Shown here: in pieces, positions 1 to 7,077 of the stretch
How positions within the stretch are numbered: position 1 is the first letter of the stretch
Layout: every line of letters begins with the position of its first letter
Origin: Planctomycetia bacterium
Lineage (GTDB): Bacteria; Planctomycetota; Phycisphaerae; UBA1845; UTPLA1
Length of the DNA stretch: 64,000 nt
Assembly: GCA_015200345.1 (NCBI GenBank)
Contig: CP054187.1
Coordinates: forward strand, 3,270,470-3,334,469
Direction of reading: 5' to 3'
The notes under the pieces: model-generated
Told to the model about the DNA's origin: nothing
Database searches by the model: none
The model's input: only the letters and a program-made list of their open reading frames with translations
Program-made: the position numbers and the translations under genes

Positions 1-2
1 TC

Positions 3-830
3 AAGGAGGTGCAGGAGGCGTACGACGTGCTGTCCGATGCGACCAAGCGCGCGCGGTACGACCAGTTCGGCCATGGTGGCGTTGATCCGCGTGCGGGAGG
101 AGGGAGCGTGTGGAGTACGACGGATGGGGAGCCGGTGGATTTGTCGGATTTCGCGGACATTTTTAATTTCGCTGGCCGGTCGGTCGGTGGGCGCGGGAGC
201 GGGATCGGTTCGATCTTCGAGCAGATGTTCAGCGGGCACGATGGCGGATCGCCTTTCGAAGAGGCGGGGCCCATGGGCGGTCGCGACATCGAGCACACGG
301 TGACCTTGAGCTTTGACCAGGCGCTGCGTGGCACAACGTTGCAACTGGAGTTGAGCGGCGGTCGGCGAAGCGAGACGATTGAGGTACGGATCCCGGCGGG
401 CGTTCGGTCAGGTCAGCGGATTCGGGTGCGCGGGAAGGGTCAGCCTGGCTTGGGCCGTCGCGCGGCGGGGGATTTGTTCGTGCGGTGCGAGGTGTCGCCG
501 CACCCGTATTATCGTCGTGAGGGGGACGACGTCTATCTGGAAGTTCCGGTGTCCATCGTCGAGGCGGCGCTGGGGGCGAAGGTGGATCTGCCGACGCCCG
601 ATGGTCCGCGGACGGTGACGATTCCGCCTGGGACCAGCAGCGGGGCGAAGCTGCGGCTCGCGGGGCTGGGGATGCCGAATCCAAAGGGCGCGGGGCGGGG
701 TGATTTTTATGCAGTTGTCAAGATTGTCGCGCCGGCGTCGCTGACGCCGCTTCAGCGTGAATCGTTGCAGGCGCTGGCGGAGAGCGGGCTGGGCAATCCG
801 CGTTCGGGCCTGTGGGCGGGAATGCTTTGA
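3..830 (+). CDS. DnaJ/CbpA-type co-chaperone, 5' truncated by window edge
   Basis: This is an Hsp40 co-chaperone that would stimulate DnaK ATPase activity and deliver substrates. The first visible codons (KEVQEAYDVLSD) are the end of a J-domain, so the start and the HPD motif lie left of the window. A Gly-rich G/F linker follows (about residues 25-95). The two beta-sandwich substrate-binding domains of the DnaJ C-terminal family come next ('GRDIEHTVTLSFDQAL', 'IPAGVRSGQRIRVRGKGQPG', 'GDLFVRCEV'). The four CxxCxGxG zinc repeats of class I DnaJ are absent, so this is a class II/CbpA-like J-protein. Its stop codon overlaps the start of the next gene (TGATG), suggesting translational coupling. 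The family call is certain; the exact paralogue is not. Confidence 0.93.
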   Translation, partial: KEVQEAYDVLSDATKRARYDQFGHGGVDPRAGGGSVWSTTDGEPVDLSDFADIFNFAGRSVGGRGSGIGSIFEQMFSGHDGGSPFEEAGPMGGRDIEHTVTLSFDQALRGTTLQLELSGGRRSETIEVRIPAGVRSGQRIRVRGKGQPGLGRRAAGDLFVRCEVSPHPYYRREGDDVYLEVPVSIVEAALGAKVDLPTPDGPRTVTIPPGTSSGAKLRLAGLGMPNPKGAGRGDFYAVVKIVAPASLTPLQRESLQALAESGLGNPRSGLWAGML

Positions 831-1279
831 TGACCTCGACCACCGGGAGCCGGTCGATCAGGTGGGGGCGCGGCGCGCGGCACGCGGCGATCTGGATTGG
901 CTGGCTGGCGATGGGGGCGGTCGCGTTCGCCGACCAGCCGGGTGCGGCGGATTCGACGCGATCGCCGGGTGGAGCCGGTGGGGCCACGACCGCGGCAGCG
1001 ACCCGGAACGAGCCATCCGCGGCGACGCAAACGTCGGACGCGGAGGCGCTTCGGCGCGATCCGCGCGTTTGGCGGCTGAATCAGATCGTTCTCTGGAGCG
1101 TCGTGCTGCTGCTGGTTTTCTGCGTGGGGGCGGCGGCGGTGGTGCATTTCTCGCGACGGTATCGAACCTATCTGCTGCGCGAACGCTCCCAGCCGACGCC
1201 GGACGACGACGTATGGGCGATGCATCGGCTTCCGCCGGAGCGGCCGAGCGGCGAGGGCGAAGCGGGCGGCGGGGATTGA
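830..1279 (+). CDS. Small exported/membrane protein of unknown function
   Basis: This 149-residue protein has a basic N-terminus and a hydrophobic signal-like segment ending in an AFA cleavage-like site. A low-complexity Ala/Thr/Gly linker follows. One clear transmembrane helix (about residues 85-107, 'IVLWSVVLLLVFCVG') precedes a short basic, hydrophilic tail, so it is probably an envelope-anchored protein. I chose the ATG at 830, which overlaps the dnaJ-like stop codon; an upstream in-frame GTG at 812 would lengthen it by six residues. I recognise no family. The final stop codon abuts the stop of the convergent xerD gene with no intergenic space. Confidence 0.7.
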   Translation: MTSTTGSRSIRWGRGARHAAIWIGWLAMGAVAFADQPGAADSTRSPGGAGGATTAAATRNEPSAATQTSDAEALRRDPRVWRLNQIVLWSVVLLLVFCVGAAAVVHFSRRYRTYLLRERSQPTPDDDVWAMHRLPPERPSGEGEAGGGD

Positions 1280-2233
1280 TTACTGCCGCGGGTGAAACTT
1301 CTGGTGGATGGATTTCAGGCGGTTTTTATCGACGTGGGTATAGATTTGAGTCGTCGCCACGTCGGCATGGCCCAGCAGCTCCTGCACGACGCGCAGATCG
1401 GCGCCGCCCTCGAGCATGTGCGTGGCGAAGCAGTGTCGCAGGGTGTGCGGGCCGACCGGCGCGGGCAGGCCGGCCGCCAGCGAGCAGCGATTCACGAGCC
1501 GCCAGATGTTCGTGCGATCCATCGGTTTGCCGGTGCGCGTGACGAAGAGCGCGCCGTCGGCATCGGTGGATTCGGTGAGGACGCTCCGCAGACCGCGCAG
1601 GTATTGGCGGACCGATTCGATGGCGTGCCCGCCGAGCGGCACGATGCGCTCGCGCCCGCCCTTGCCGAAGACGCGGACGTACCCGACGCCAAGATTCAAG
1701 TCACGGATTTTCAGGCCGGCGAGTTCCGACACCCGCATGCCCGTGGCGTACAGCACTTCGAGGATGGCGCGATCGCGCGCGAAGAACGGCTCGCCCGGCT
1801 GCGGTGCGGCCAGCAGCGCCTCGACCTGCGATCGGTGCAGCGTGTCGGGCAGCGTCTGCCATTTGCGAGGCGTCTCCAGCAGCGCGCTGAGGTCTTCTCG
1901 CAGCGTCCCGGTCATGTGCAGGTAGCGGAGGAACATTTTGACCGAGACCAGGTGCCGCGCGATGCTGGAGAGCGCCAGTTTTCGCTCGCCAAGTCGCACG
2001 AGAAACGCGCGAACCGCTTGCAGGCGCAGGTCTTCGGGCCGCGCCACGCACTGCACGTCCAACTCGGCGATGAACGCGCGCAGATCGCGCTGGTACGCCT
2101 CGATCGTGTTGGCGGCGAGGCCGCACTCCGTGACGAGATAATTGATGAAACGGGTGAGATGGCCGGTCCAGGCGGATGGTGAGACGGGGGTCTTGGGAGC
2201 GATGGGATAACCGACGGCCAGGGCTTCGCTCAC
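1280..2233 (-). CDS. xerD: Site-specific tyrosine recombinase XerD
   Basis: This tyrosine recombinase resolves chromosome dimers at dif together with a XerC partner and FtsK. The 317-residue length is close to the family norm. An N-terminal SAM-like core-binding domain (residues 25-110) is followed by the catalytic domain with the complete set of residues: Arg167 (TGMRVSEL), Lys191 (GKGGRER), His263 and Arg266 (HTLRH), His289 (LGHADV) and Tyr298 (TTQIYTHV). The C-terminal 'HQKFHPR' is typical of XerD rather than XerC. The GTG start is preceded by a well-spaced AAGGAG. The open frame continues far upstream, but that part is antisense to the histidine-kinase gene and has no family resemblance. 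Confidence 0.93.
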   Translation of the reverse strand: MSEALAVGYPIAPKTPVSPSAWTGHLTRFINYLVTECGLAANTIEAYQRDLRAFIAELDVQCVARPEDLRLQAVRAFLVRLGERKLALSSIARHLVSVKMFLRYLHMTGTLREDLSALLETPRKWQTLPDTLHRSQVEALLAAPQPGEPFFARDRAILEVLYATGMRVSELAGLKIRDLNLGVGYVRVFGKGGRERIVPLGGHAIESVRQYLRGLRSVLTESTDADGALFVTRTGKPMDRTNIWRLVNRCSLAAGLPAPVGPHTLRHCFATHMLEGGADLRVVQELLGHADVATTQIYTHVDKNRLKSIHQKFHPRQ

Positions 2234-2388
2234 GGGCACTCCTTCGTGAATCGGCGCATTGTTTTTGGACCGAGTGTGTATCGGTCCGGGACGGGGGCGC
2301 AGTTGAACGGGCGAGTTCTGCGCGGGGCTCGGCAAAATGAGCCGATCGCGGGCGGATGGAATCGCGCGCCATGAATCGAAGCGCGGCT

Positions 2389-4266
2389 TCAGCGATGGAT
2401 AGGAATTCGCAGCGCGAAACACGACAGCGCGGCGCCGTTTCGGCTGCTGCGTTGAAGCGTCAGGCTGCCGCCGAGCGTTTGGGCCCAGTGGCGCGAAAGG
2501 GCCAGCCCCAGACCGATGCCGCCCGTGGTGCCGGCGGCCGCGTCGCTGCGGCGAAACGGACGGAAGATCAGTTTTCGATCCCGTGGTCGCACGCCTTCGC
2601 CGGCGTCCTCGACCTCGAATCGCACGGTCCGATCGCTGTCGGCGGATGCGGTGATCCAGACGCGGCGGTCGGCGGCGCCGGCGCTGTACTTGCAGGCGTT
2701 CTCGATGAGATTGAGCAGGATTTGCAGGACGAATTCGGCGTCGGTCCGAAGCCGCACGTCCGGTGGGCAGCGGTTCTCCAGCACCAGCGACTTGTTGTGT
2801 TTCGCCGCGATGGGTTTCCCGCAGGTGGCGGCCAGCTCGAGCACCTGGGAAGGTGACATATCGCTGACATTCAGCGCGGCTTGGCGGTCCTGGACGCGGG
2901 CGTAGGCCAGCACGTTCTCCACCAGGCGCGCCAGCCGGCGGGACTCCTGCTGGAGCGCATCGGCGTATTGCCGGCGAAGATCGGCGTTCTCCTCGGGCAT
3001 GTCGCGCAGCAGGTCGCTGTAAAGCTGGAAGGACGTGAGCGGCGTTCGCAGCTCGTGCGTGACGGCGGCGACAAACTGCATGCGCCGCTCGGTCAATGAG
3101 ACGAACTTGAGCGTGCCGTAGGTGATGCCCACCAGTGCCGCGAACGTTGTCAGCCAGGCAATGGTCAGGCCGGTGCGCAAGCCGCTGGACAAGACAACAG
3201 GCGGCGCGGGGCGCGGCGGAATCTCCAGCCATGCGGGAATGTTCTGCATCATGGTGCCGAGGATGGCCGGCGTCAGCGTTGCGCCCGGGCGAAGCGGAAC
3301 AAGCCGCGCGCCGGGCAGCCGTTCGGCGATCATGTTTTCCAGGTGCGTATGCATGCGCTCCCAGTCGAGCAACACGCCCTGAAGCGTGCAGAACTGACTG
3401 GTCTGCACGCTCATCGAGCGGACCAGGGCGAGTTGCAGTCTCCCGTCGCGCGTGATGTCCAGCCAGACGGGAATCATCGGGGTGCGCAGGAGCGGAACGC
3501 AATCATCGGCCGGGTCGACGCCGCGCAGGCTTTCACCGGCCTGGAGATTGTCCAGGGCGACGGTCTCCGGTTCGCAGGTTTCGCCCATCTGGCGGGTCAT
3601 CTCGAGCAATCGCTCGCCGCGGCGGACAAATTGACTAGAATCGCGTTGCAGACCGCGCCCGTCGTCGGCGGGCGGTGCCTGCGTCATGTCGCCGTAGCGA
3701 TTGATGGCGGCGTAGAACGACAGCGATTCTTCCAGCAGGTGTTGCAGCGCCGAGGGGGAGTAGTTCTCCTTGAGCGAGGCGAGCCAGTTTTCCGCGGTGG
3801 ACAGGCGCTCGCGATCCGCGGCGGGAAAGACGCCGGCAGCGGGGGCGGCGGCGTCGCCGGCTTCGAGCTGGGGCGAGCTCCAGCCCTGCAACTCGGACGC
3901 CTGAAAGTGCAGCAGCAGCCAGCTTGGCGCTTCGGGCAGGGTGCGGAGCGGCGAGGCGAGCTTGACCGGCTGGCGCAGTTCGGTGAGATCGCCCGCGTGC
4001 AGGGGGTGCGCGAGGTTGTAATAGGGGCGAAAGTGCTCGTAGGGCCGGGAGTTCTCGCGCTCCAGCACGACGGCGACGCTGCGCTCGAGGCGGGCAAGTG
4101 CCAGTTTTATGGCAGCCTCGTCCTCGCGGGCCTGTTCGGCGCGGGCCTCGAAACGCTCCAGTTGAATCGCCGCGTCCGTCGCCCAGCCCAGTCCGCCGCA
4201 GACCAGCAGCCAGATCACGGCAATCGCCGTCCAGGCCTTTTTGCCGGTCGCGCGGGCCAGACTCAC
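2389..4266 (-). CDS. Membrane-bound sensor histidine kinase
   Basis: This 625-residue kinase is the sensor of a two-component system. An N-terminal transmembrane helix (about 12-29) and a second (about 362-388) bracket a roughly 330-residue periplasmic region of unknown fold. The HisKA dimerisation domain carries phospho-acceptor His404 in 'VTHELRTPL'. The HATPase domain shows the N box (LNLIENACKYS), G1 (EDAGEGV) and G2 (GGIGLGLALS). The GTG start lies behind a GGAGGG ribosome-binding site and overlaps the response-regulator stop codon by four bases (GTGA), so the two are translationally coupled. The periplasmic region has alternating charged helices and several cysteines. Its ligand cannot be guessed from sequence. 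Confidence 0.93.
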   Translation of the reverse strand: MSLARATGKKAWTAIAVIWLLVCGGLGWATDAAIQLERFEARAEQAREDEAAIKLALARLERSVAVVLERENSRPYEHFRPYYNLAHPLHAGDLTELRQPVKLASPLRTLPEAPSWLLLHFQASELQGWSSPQLEAGDAAAPAAGVFPAADRERLSTAENWLASLKENYSPSALQHLLEESLSFYAAINRYGDMTQAPPADDGRGLQRDSSQFVRRGERLLEMTRQMGETCEPETVALDNLQAGESLRGVDPADDCVPLLRTPMIPVWLDITRDGRLQLALVRSMSVQTSQFCTLQGVLLDWERMHTHLENMIAERLPGARLVPLRPGATLTPAILGTMMQNIPAWLEIPPRPAPPVVLSSGLRTGLTIAWLTTFAALVGITYGTLKFVSLTERRMQFVAAVTHELRTPLTSFQLYSDLLRDMPEENADLRRQYADALQQESRRLARLVENVLAYARVQDRQAALNVSDMSPSQVLELAATCGKPIAAKHNKSLVLENRCPPDVRLRTDAEFVLQILLNLIENACKYSAGAADRRVWITASADSDRTVRFEVEDAGEGVRPRDRKLIFRPFRRSDAAAGTTGGIGLGLALSRHWAQTLGGSLTLQRSSRNGAALSCFALRIPIHR

Positions 4267-4991
4267 GATCGTCCCTCCGCCGCCACGGCGCGCACGCCGT
4301 CGCCCAGCATGTAGCCCTTGCCGCGCACCGTGACGATGTACTCGCGGCCCTGCGCGCCGCTGATCTCATCGAGCTTGGCGCGCAGGCGGGCGATGTGCAT
4401 ATCGATGGTGCGCGTCTCGACGCCGCCGCCCGGCAACCCCCAGACGCGCGTCAGCAGTTCCTCACGCGAGATCGCCCGCCCAGGATTGGCCGCCAAGTGC
4501 GACAGTATCGCGTTTTCCATTTCCGAGAGCGAGACACACGTCGAACCGTTCTTCAGCTCACGCCGCTCCAGGTCCGCCTCGCCTGCGCCGATCGCCAGGC
4601 GCGAAACAAGCTGCGGCCTCTCCGGGCTGCGGCGCAGCACCGCCTCCACCCGGGCCACCAGCTCCCGCGCCGAGAACGGTTTGACCACGTAGTCGTCCGC
4701 GCCAAGTTTCAACCCGTTTACGCGGTCGTTCTCGCCGCCGCGCGCCGTGAGGATAATCACCGGCAGCGTCGGGTGAGTCTTGCGAAGCTCCTTCAAGACG
4801 ACCATGCCGTCCATCTTGGGAAGCATCAGGTCCAGCAGCACGAGGTCCACGCCGTCGCGCCGCGCCAGCATCAGGCCCGCTTCGCCGTCGGCGGCTTCGA
4901 TCGGCTCATAGCCGCCGGCCCGCAGCGCCGCCACCACGCCCGCACGGATGGCGGGTTCATCTTCCACGACCACGATCGTTGCAAGGCTCAT
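4263..4991 (-). CDS. OmpR/PhoB-family response regulator
   Basis: This 242-residue DNA-binding regulator is the partner of the overlapping histidine kinase. The receiver domain (residues 4-120) has the acidic pocket (VEDE), phospho-acceptor Asp54 in 'LVLLDLMLPKMDG', the conserved Thr in 'IILTARG' and the Lys in 'YVVKPFS'. A winged-helix Trans_reg_C domain follows (about 140-235), with 'SREELLTRVWG', 'TRTIDMHIARLRAKL' and the wing 'YIVTVRGKGYML'. It is transcribed first in the two-gene operon. An AAGGAA ribosome-binding site precedes the ATG, and a TTAAAAT box that could be a -10 element lies about 30 bases upstream. Targets are unknown. Confidence 0.94.
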   Translation of the reverse strand: MSLATIVVVEDEPAIRAGVVAALRAGGYEPIEAADGEAGLMLARRDGVDLVLLDLMLPKMDGMVVLKELRKTHPTLPVIILTARGGENDRVNGLKLGADDYVVKPFSARELVARVEAVLRRSPERPQLVSRLAIGAGEADLERRELKNGSTCVSLSEMENAILSHLAANPGRAISREELLTRVWGLPGGGVETRTIDMHIARLRAKLDEISGAQGREYIVTVRGKGYMLGDGVRAVAAEGRS

Positions 4992-5066
4992 GCGAATCGT
5001 TCCTTCCGCGGCGACGCAGGGATTTTAACCGCGGTGACCCCGGCGGGCAGCCACGGGCGGCGCGCG

Positions 5067-5840
5067 CTACACAAACCAGAACGTCCGGGCTTTCCAGCGG
5101 GCGTAGCGCTCGCCGAAGTGTTGCTCCAGCACCGCGTCCTCGATGCGCGATCGCCAGAGCTGCATCGCGACAAAACAAAAGAAAAACGCCGCCCAAACCC
5201 AGTGCCGCTGCGCATAGAACAACCACACGCCCGATTGCGCGAGCATCTGACCCAGATAGATGGGGTGACGGACGATTCGATAAGGGCCGGTCACTTTCAG
5301 CTCGCGCGCCTCGGCCACGATGCTGCACGAGCGCAAAAGCGTGCCGTAGCCCCAGACGTCCAGCGCGTTGCCGAGGATGATCAGCCCCGAGCCGACCAGG
5401 AATCGAGTGGCCGACCACGTCGCCGGATCCATCATGAATTGCTTGTAGCTCGGCAGCCATGCTGCGCCGGTCCATTTGCCGGCGGCCTCCACCACGAATG
5501 GCAGGAATGGCCAGAACGCGGCGGCGAATGGGAGGATGATCTGAATCGGGCGGTCGGCGCGTTGCCGCGGCGGCACGCGCAGGCAGAACGCCAGCGCGAT
5601 GAGCAGAAAGGTCATGTCGATCAGGATGCGGCCCCAGGGCAGATGCAAAGACCGGCCGCCGGCGAAATGGAAATAGGCGCCGACCCGCCAGAAGTCGCTG
5701 AAGTAGTCGGGAACCTGAAGGGTCAGATAGCCGAGAAAGGTCGCCGCGCCGATCGCGCGAAAGAGCCAATCCGGTGCGGCCAGCCACGCGCGGATCAGGA
5801 GGGGTGTATGCGGCGCGGCGTTTTCCATGTTCGTCGTCAT
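5067..5840 (-). CDS. Isoprenylcysteine carboxyl methyltransferase-like (ICMT/PEMT superfamily) membrane protein
   Basis: This is an integral membrane protein of about 257 residues with six to seven hydrophobic segments. The conserved C-terminal signature of the ICMT/phospholipid methyltransferase superfamily is clear: 'TGPYRIVRHPIYLGQM' followed by 'RIEDAVLEQHFGERYARWKART'. This is the SAM-binding HP…E core. The substrate cannot be assigned; bacterial members methylate varied lipids or are uncharacterised. I chose the ATG at 5840; another in-frame ATG is at 5828. A perfect TATAAT on the minus strand (5853-5848) would place transcription start one base before the ATG, leaving almost no leader. 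Confidence 0.8.
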   Translation of the reverse strand: MTTNMENAAPHTPLLIRAWLAAPDWLFRAIGAATFLGYLTLQVPDYFSDFWRVGAYFHFAGGRSLHLPWGRILIDMTFLLIALAFCLRVPPRQRADRPIQIILPFAAAFWPFLPFVVEAAGKWTGAAWLPSYKQFMMDPATWSATRFLVGSGLIILGNALDVWGYGTLLRSCSIVAEARELKVTGPYRIVRHPIYLGQMLAQSGVWLFYAQRHWVWAAFFFCFVAMQLWRSRIEDAVLEQHFGERYARWKARTFWFV

Positions 5841-5847
5841 CGCGCGG

Positions 5848-5853
5848 ATTATA
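5848..5853 (-). promoter_or_regulatory. Putative -10 box (TATAAT) of the ICMT-like gene
   Basis: A perfect TATAAT on the minus strand ends seven bases before the ATG at 5840. A start seven bases downstream of the box would fall at 5841, giving an essentially leaderless mRNA. No convincing -35 element is visible. Confidence 0.4.
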
Positions 5854-5979
5854 CAAGTAGATGCCGCGTCGCGGCGTCGGTCGTGGTTGATCGGCTGAAA
5901 CAAGCGGCTGATGTTTGACATTCCGCCGGATGCGTCGTTAGCATTCAACCCGCCGGACCACGGAGGGGACGACGCGCGC

Positions 5980-7047
5980 ATGAGACAAACACTCCAGGCA
6001 CTGGCTGACGCACTGACCAAGCTGAACATGCCGGCGACGGTCGAGGGCGACGCCGCGCGGATGGTGCGCGGGGTGGCGACGTTGGAAGAGGCCGGGCCGG
6101 ACGAAATCAGCTTCCTGTCCAACGCCAAGTACGAAAAGATGCTCGGCACGACGAAGGCCGGTGCGGTGATCGTGTCGAACGACCAGGCTGCGCCGCCGGG
6201 GTTGGCGCTGCTGCGCACGAAGGATCCGTACGCGGCGATGTGTGCGGTCGTGGTTCACCTGCACGGCTATCGTCGGCATCCGTTTGCAATTGGCGAAAGC
6301 CGGGGGATCGACCCGCGGGCCGTCATTCATCCCAGCGCGAAGCTCGGCGAGAACGCCAACGTCTTTCACGGTGTGACGATCGGCGCAGACGTCACCATTG
6401 GCCGCAACGCGACGATTTACCCCGGCTGTTTCATCGGCCCCGGCTGCCGGATCGGCGACGACTGCACGTTGTATTCAAATGTCGTGATCTACGAGGGCTG
6501 CATCCTCGGCCATCGCGTGGCGATTCACGCCAATTCAACGATCGGCGAGGACGGCCTCGGATACGCACCGCACGGCGGCAAATGGATCAAGATTCCGCAG
6601 ATCGGCGTCGTGGAGATCGGCGACGACGTGGAGATCGGCGCGAATTGCTCGATCGACCGCGCGACGCTGGGGCGGACTTTCATCGGCGCCGGCACGAAGT
6701 TCAGCAATCAGATCGCCATTGGCCACGGCACGAAGATCGGTCAGCACTGCATGTTCGTGGCGCAGGTGGGGCTGGCCGGCAGCGTGATCGTGGGCAACAA
6801 CGTGACGATGGCGGGCAAGGCGGGCGTGGCGGGGCACTTGAGCATCGGCGACAACGTGCAGGTCGCGGCGATGGCGGGCGTGATGAACGACGTGCCGAGC
6901 GACACGTCCGTGGCCGGCGCGCCGGCGTTCAATCGCAAGGAAGTGTTGCGATCGTGGGCGGTCTTCGGCAAGCTGCCGGACCTGGTGAAGCAAGTCAAAG
7001 AATTGGAAGCGGAAGTCGAGCGGTTGCGCAAGCAGCTCCCAGGATAG
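5980..7047 (+). CDS. lpxD: UDP-3-O-(3-hydroxyacyl)glucosamine N-acyltransferase LpxD
   Basis: LpxD adds the second 3-hydroxyacyl chain during lipid A synthesis, using acyl-ACP in the cytoplasm. The 355-residue protein has the N-terminal uridine-binding domain (about 10-100, 'DEISFLSNAKYEKML'), a left-handed beta-helix of hexapeptide repeats (about 105-310) and a C-terminal helix with heptad character ('VKQVKELEAEVERLRKQL'). The 'IAIGHGTKIG' segment carries the conserved histidine that serves as catalytic base in the family. The ATG at 5980 has a GGAGGGG upstream; the open frame extends 23 codons further to 5911 without resemblance to LpxD. Its presence, with waaA and hldE elsewhere in the window, shows a lipid A-containing outer membrane. 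Confidence 0.95.
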   Translation: MRQTLQALADALTKLNMPATVEGDAARMVRGVATLEEAGPDEISFLSNAKYEKMLGTTKAGAVIVSNDQAAPPGLALLRTKDPYAAMCAVVVHLHGYRRHPFAIGESRGIDPRAVIHPSAKLGENANVFHGVTIGADVTIGRNATIYPGCFIGPGCRIGDDCTLYSNVVIYEGCILGHRVAIHANSTIGEDGLGYAPHGGKWIKIPQIGVVEIGDDVEIGANCSIDRATLGRTFIGAGTKFSNQIAIGHGTKIGQHCMFVAQVGLAGSVIVGNNVTMAGKAGVAGHLSIGDNVQVAAMAGVMNDVPSDTSVAGAPAFNRKEVLRSWAVFGKLPDLVKQVKELEAEVERLRKQLPG

Positions 7048-7077
7048 TCGTTTGAATTCGTATGAGGAGGAAGGTCG

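Noticed and set aside
2234..3502. Upstream extension of the xerD open frame
   Set aside because: It is antisense to the histidine kinase, full of Arg/Ala/Pro low-complexity, and the GTG at 2233 with AAGGAG fits XerD length.
4098..5918. 606-codon plus-strand open frame
   Set aside because: It is the shadow of the response regulator and ICMT-like genes; GC3-driven, without any domain.
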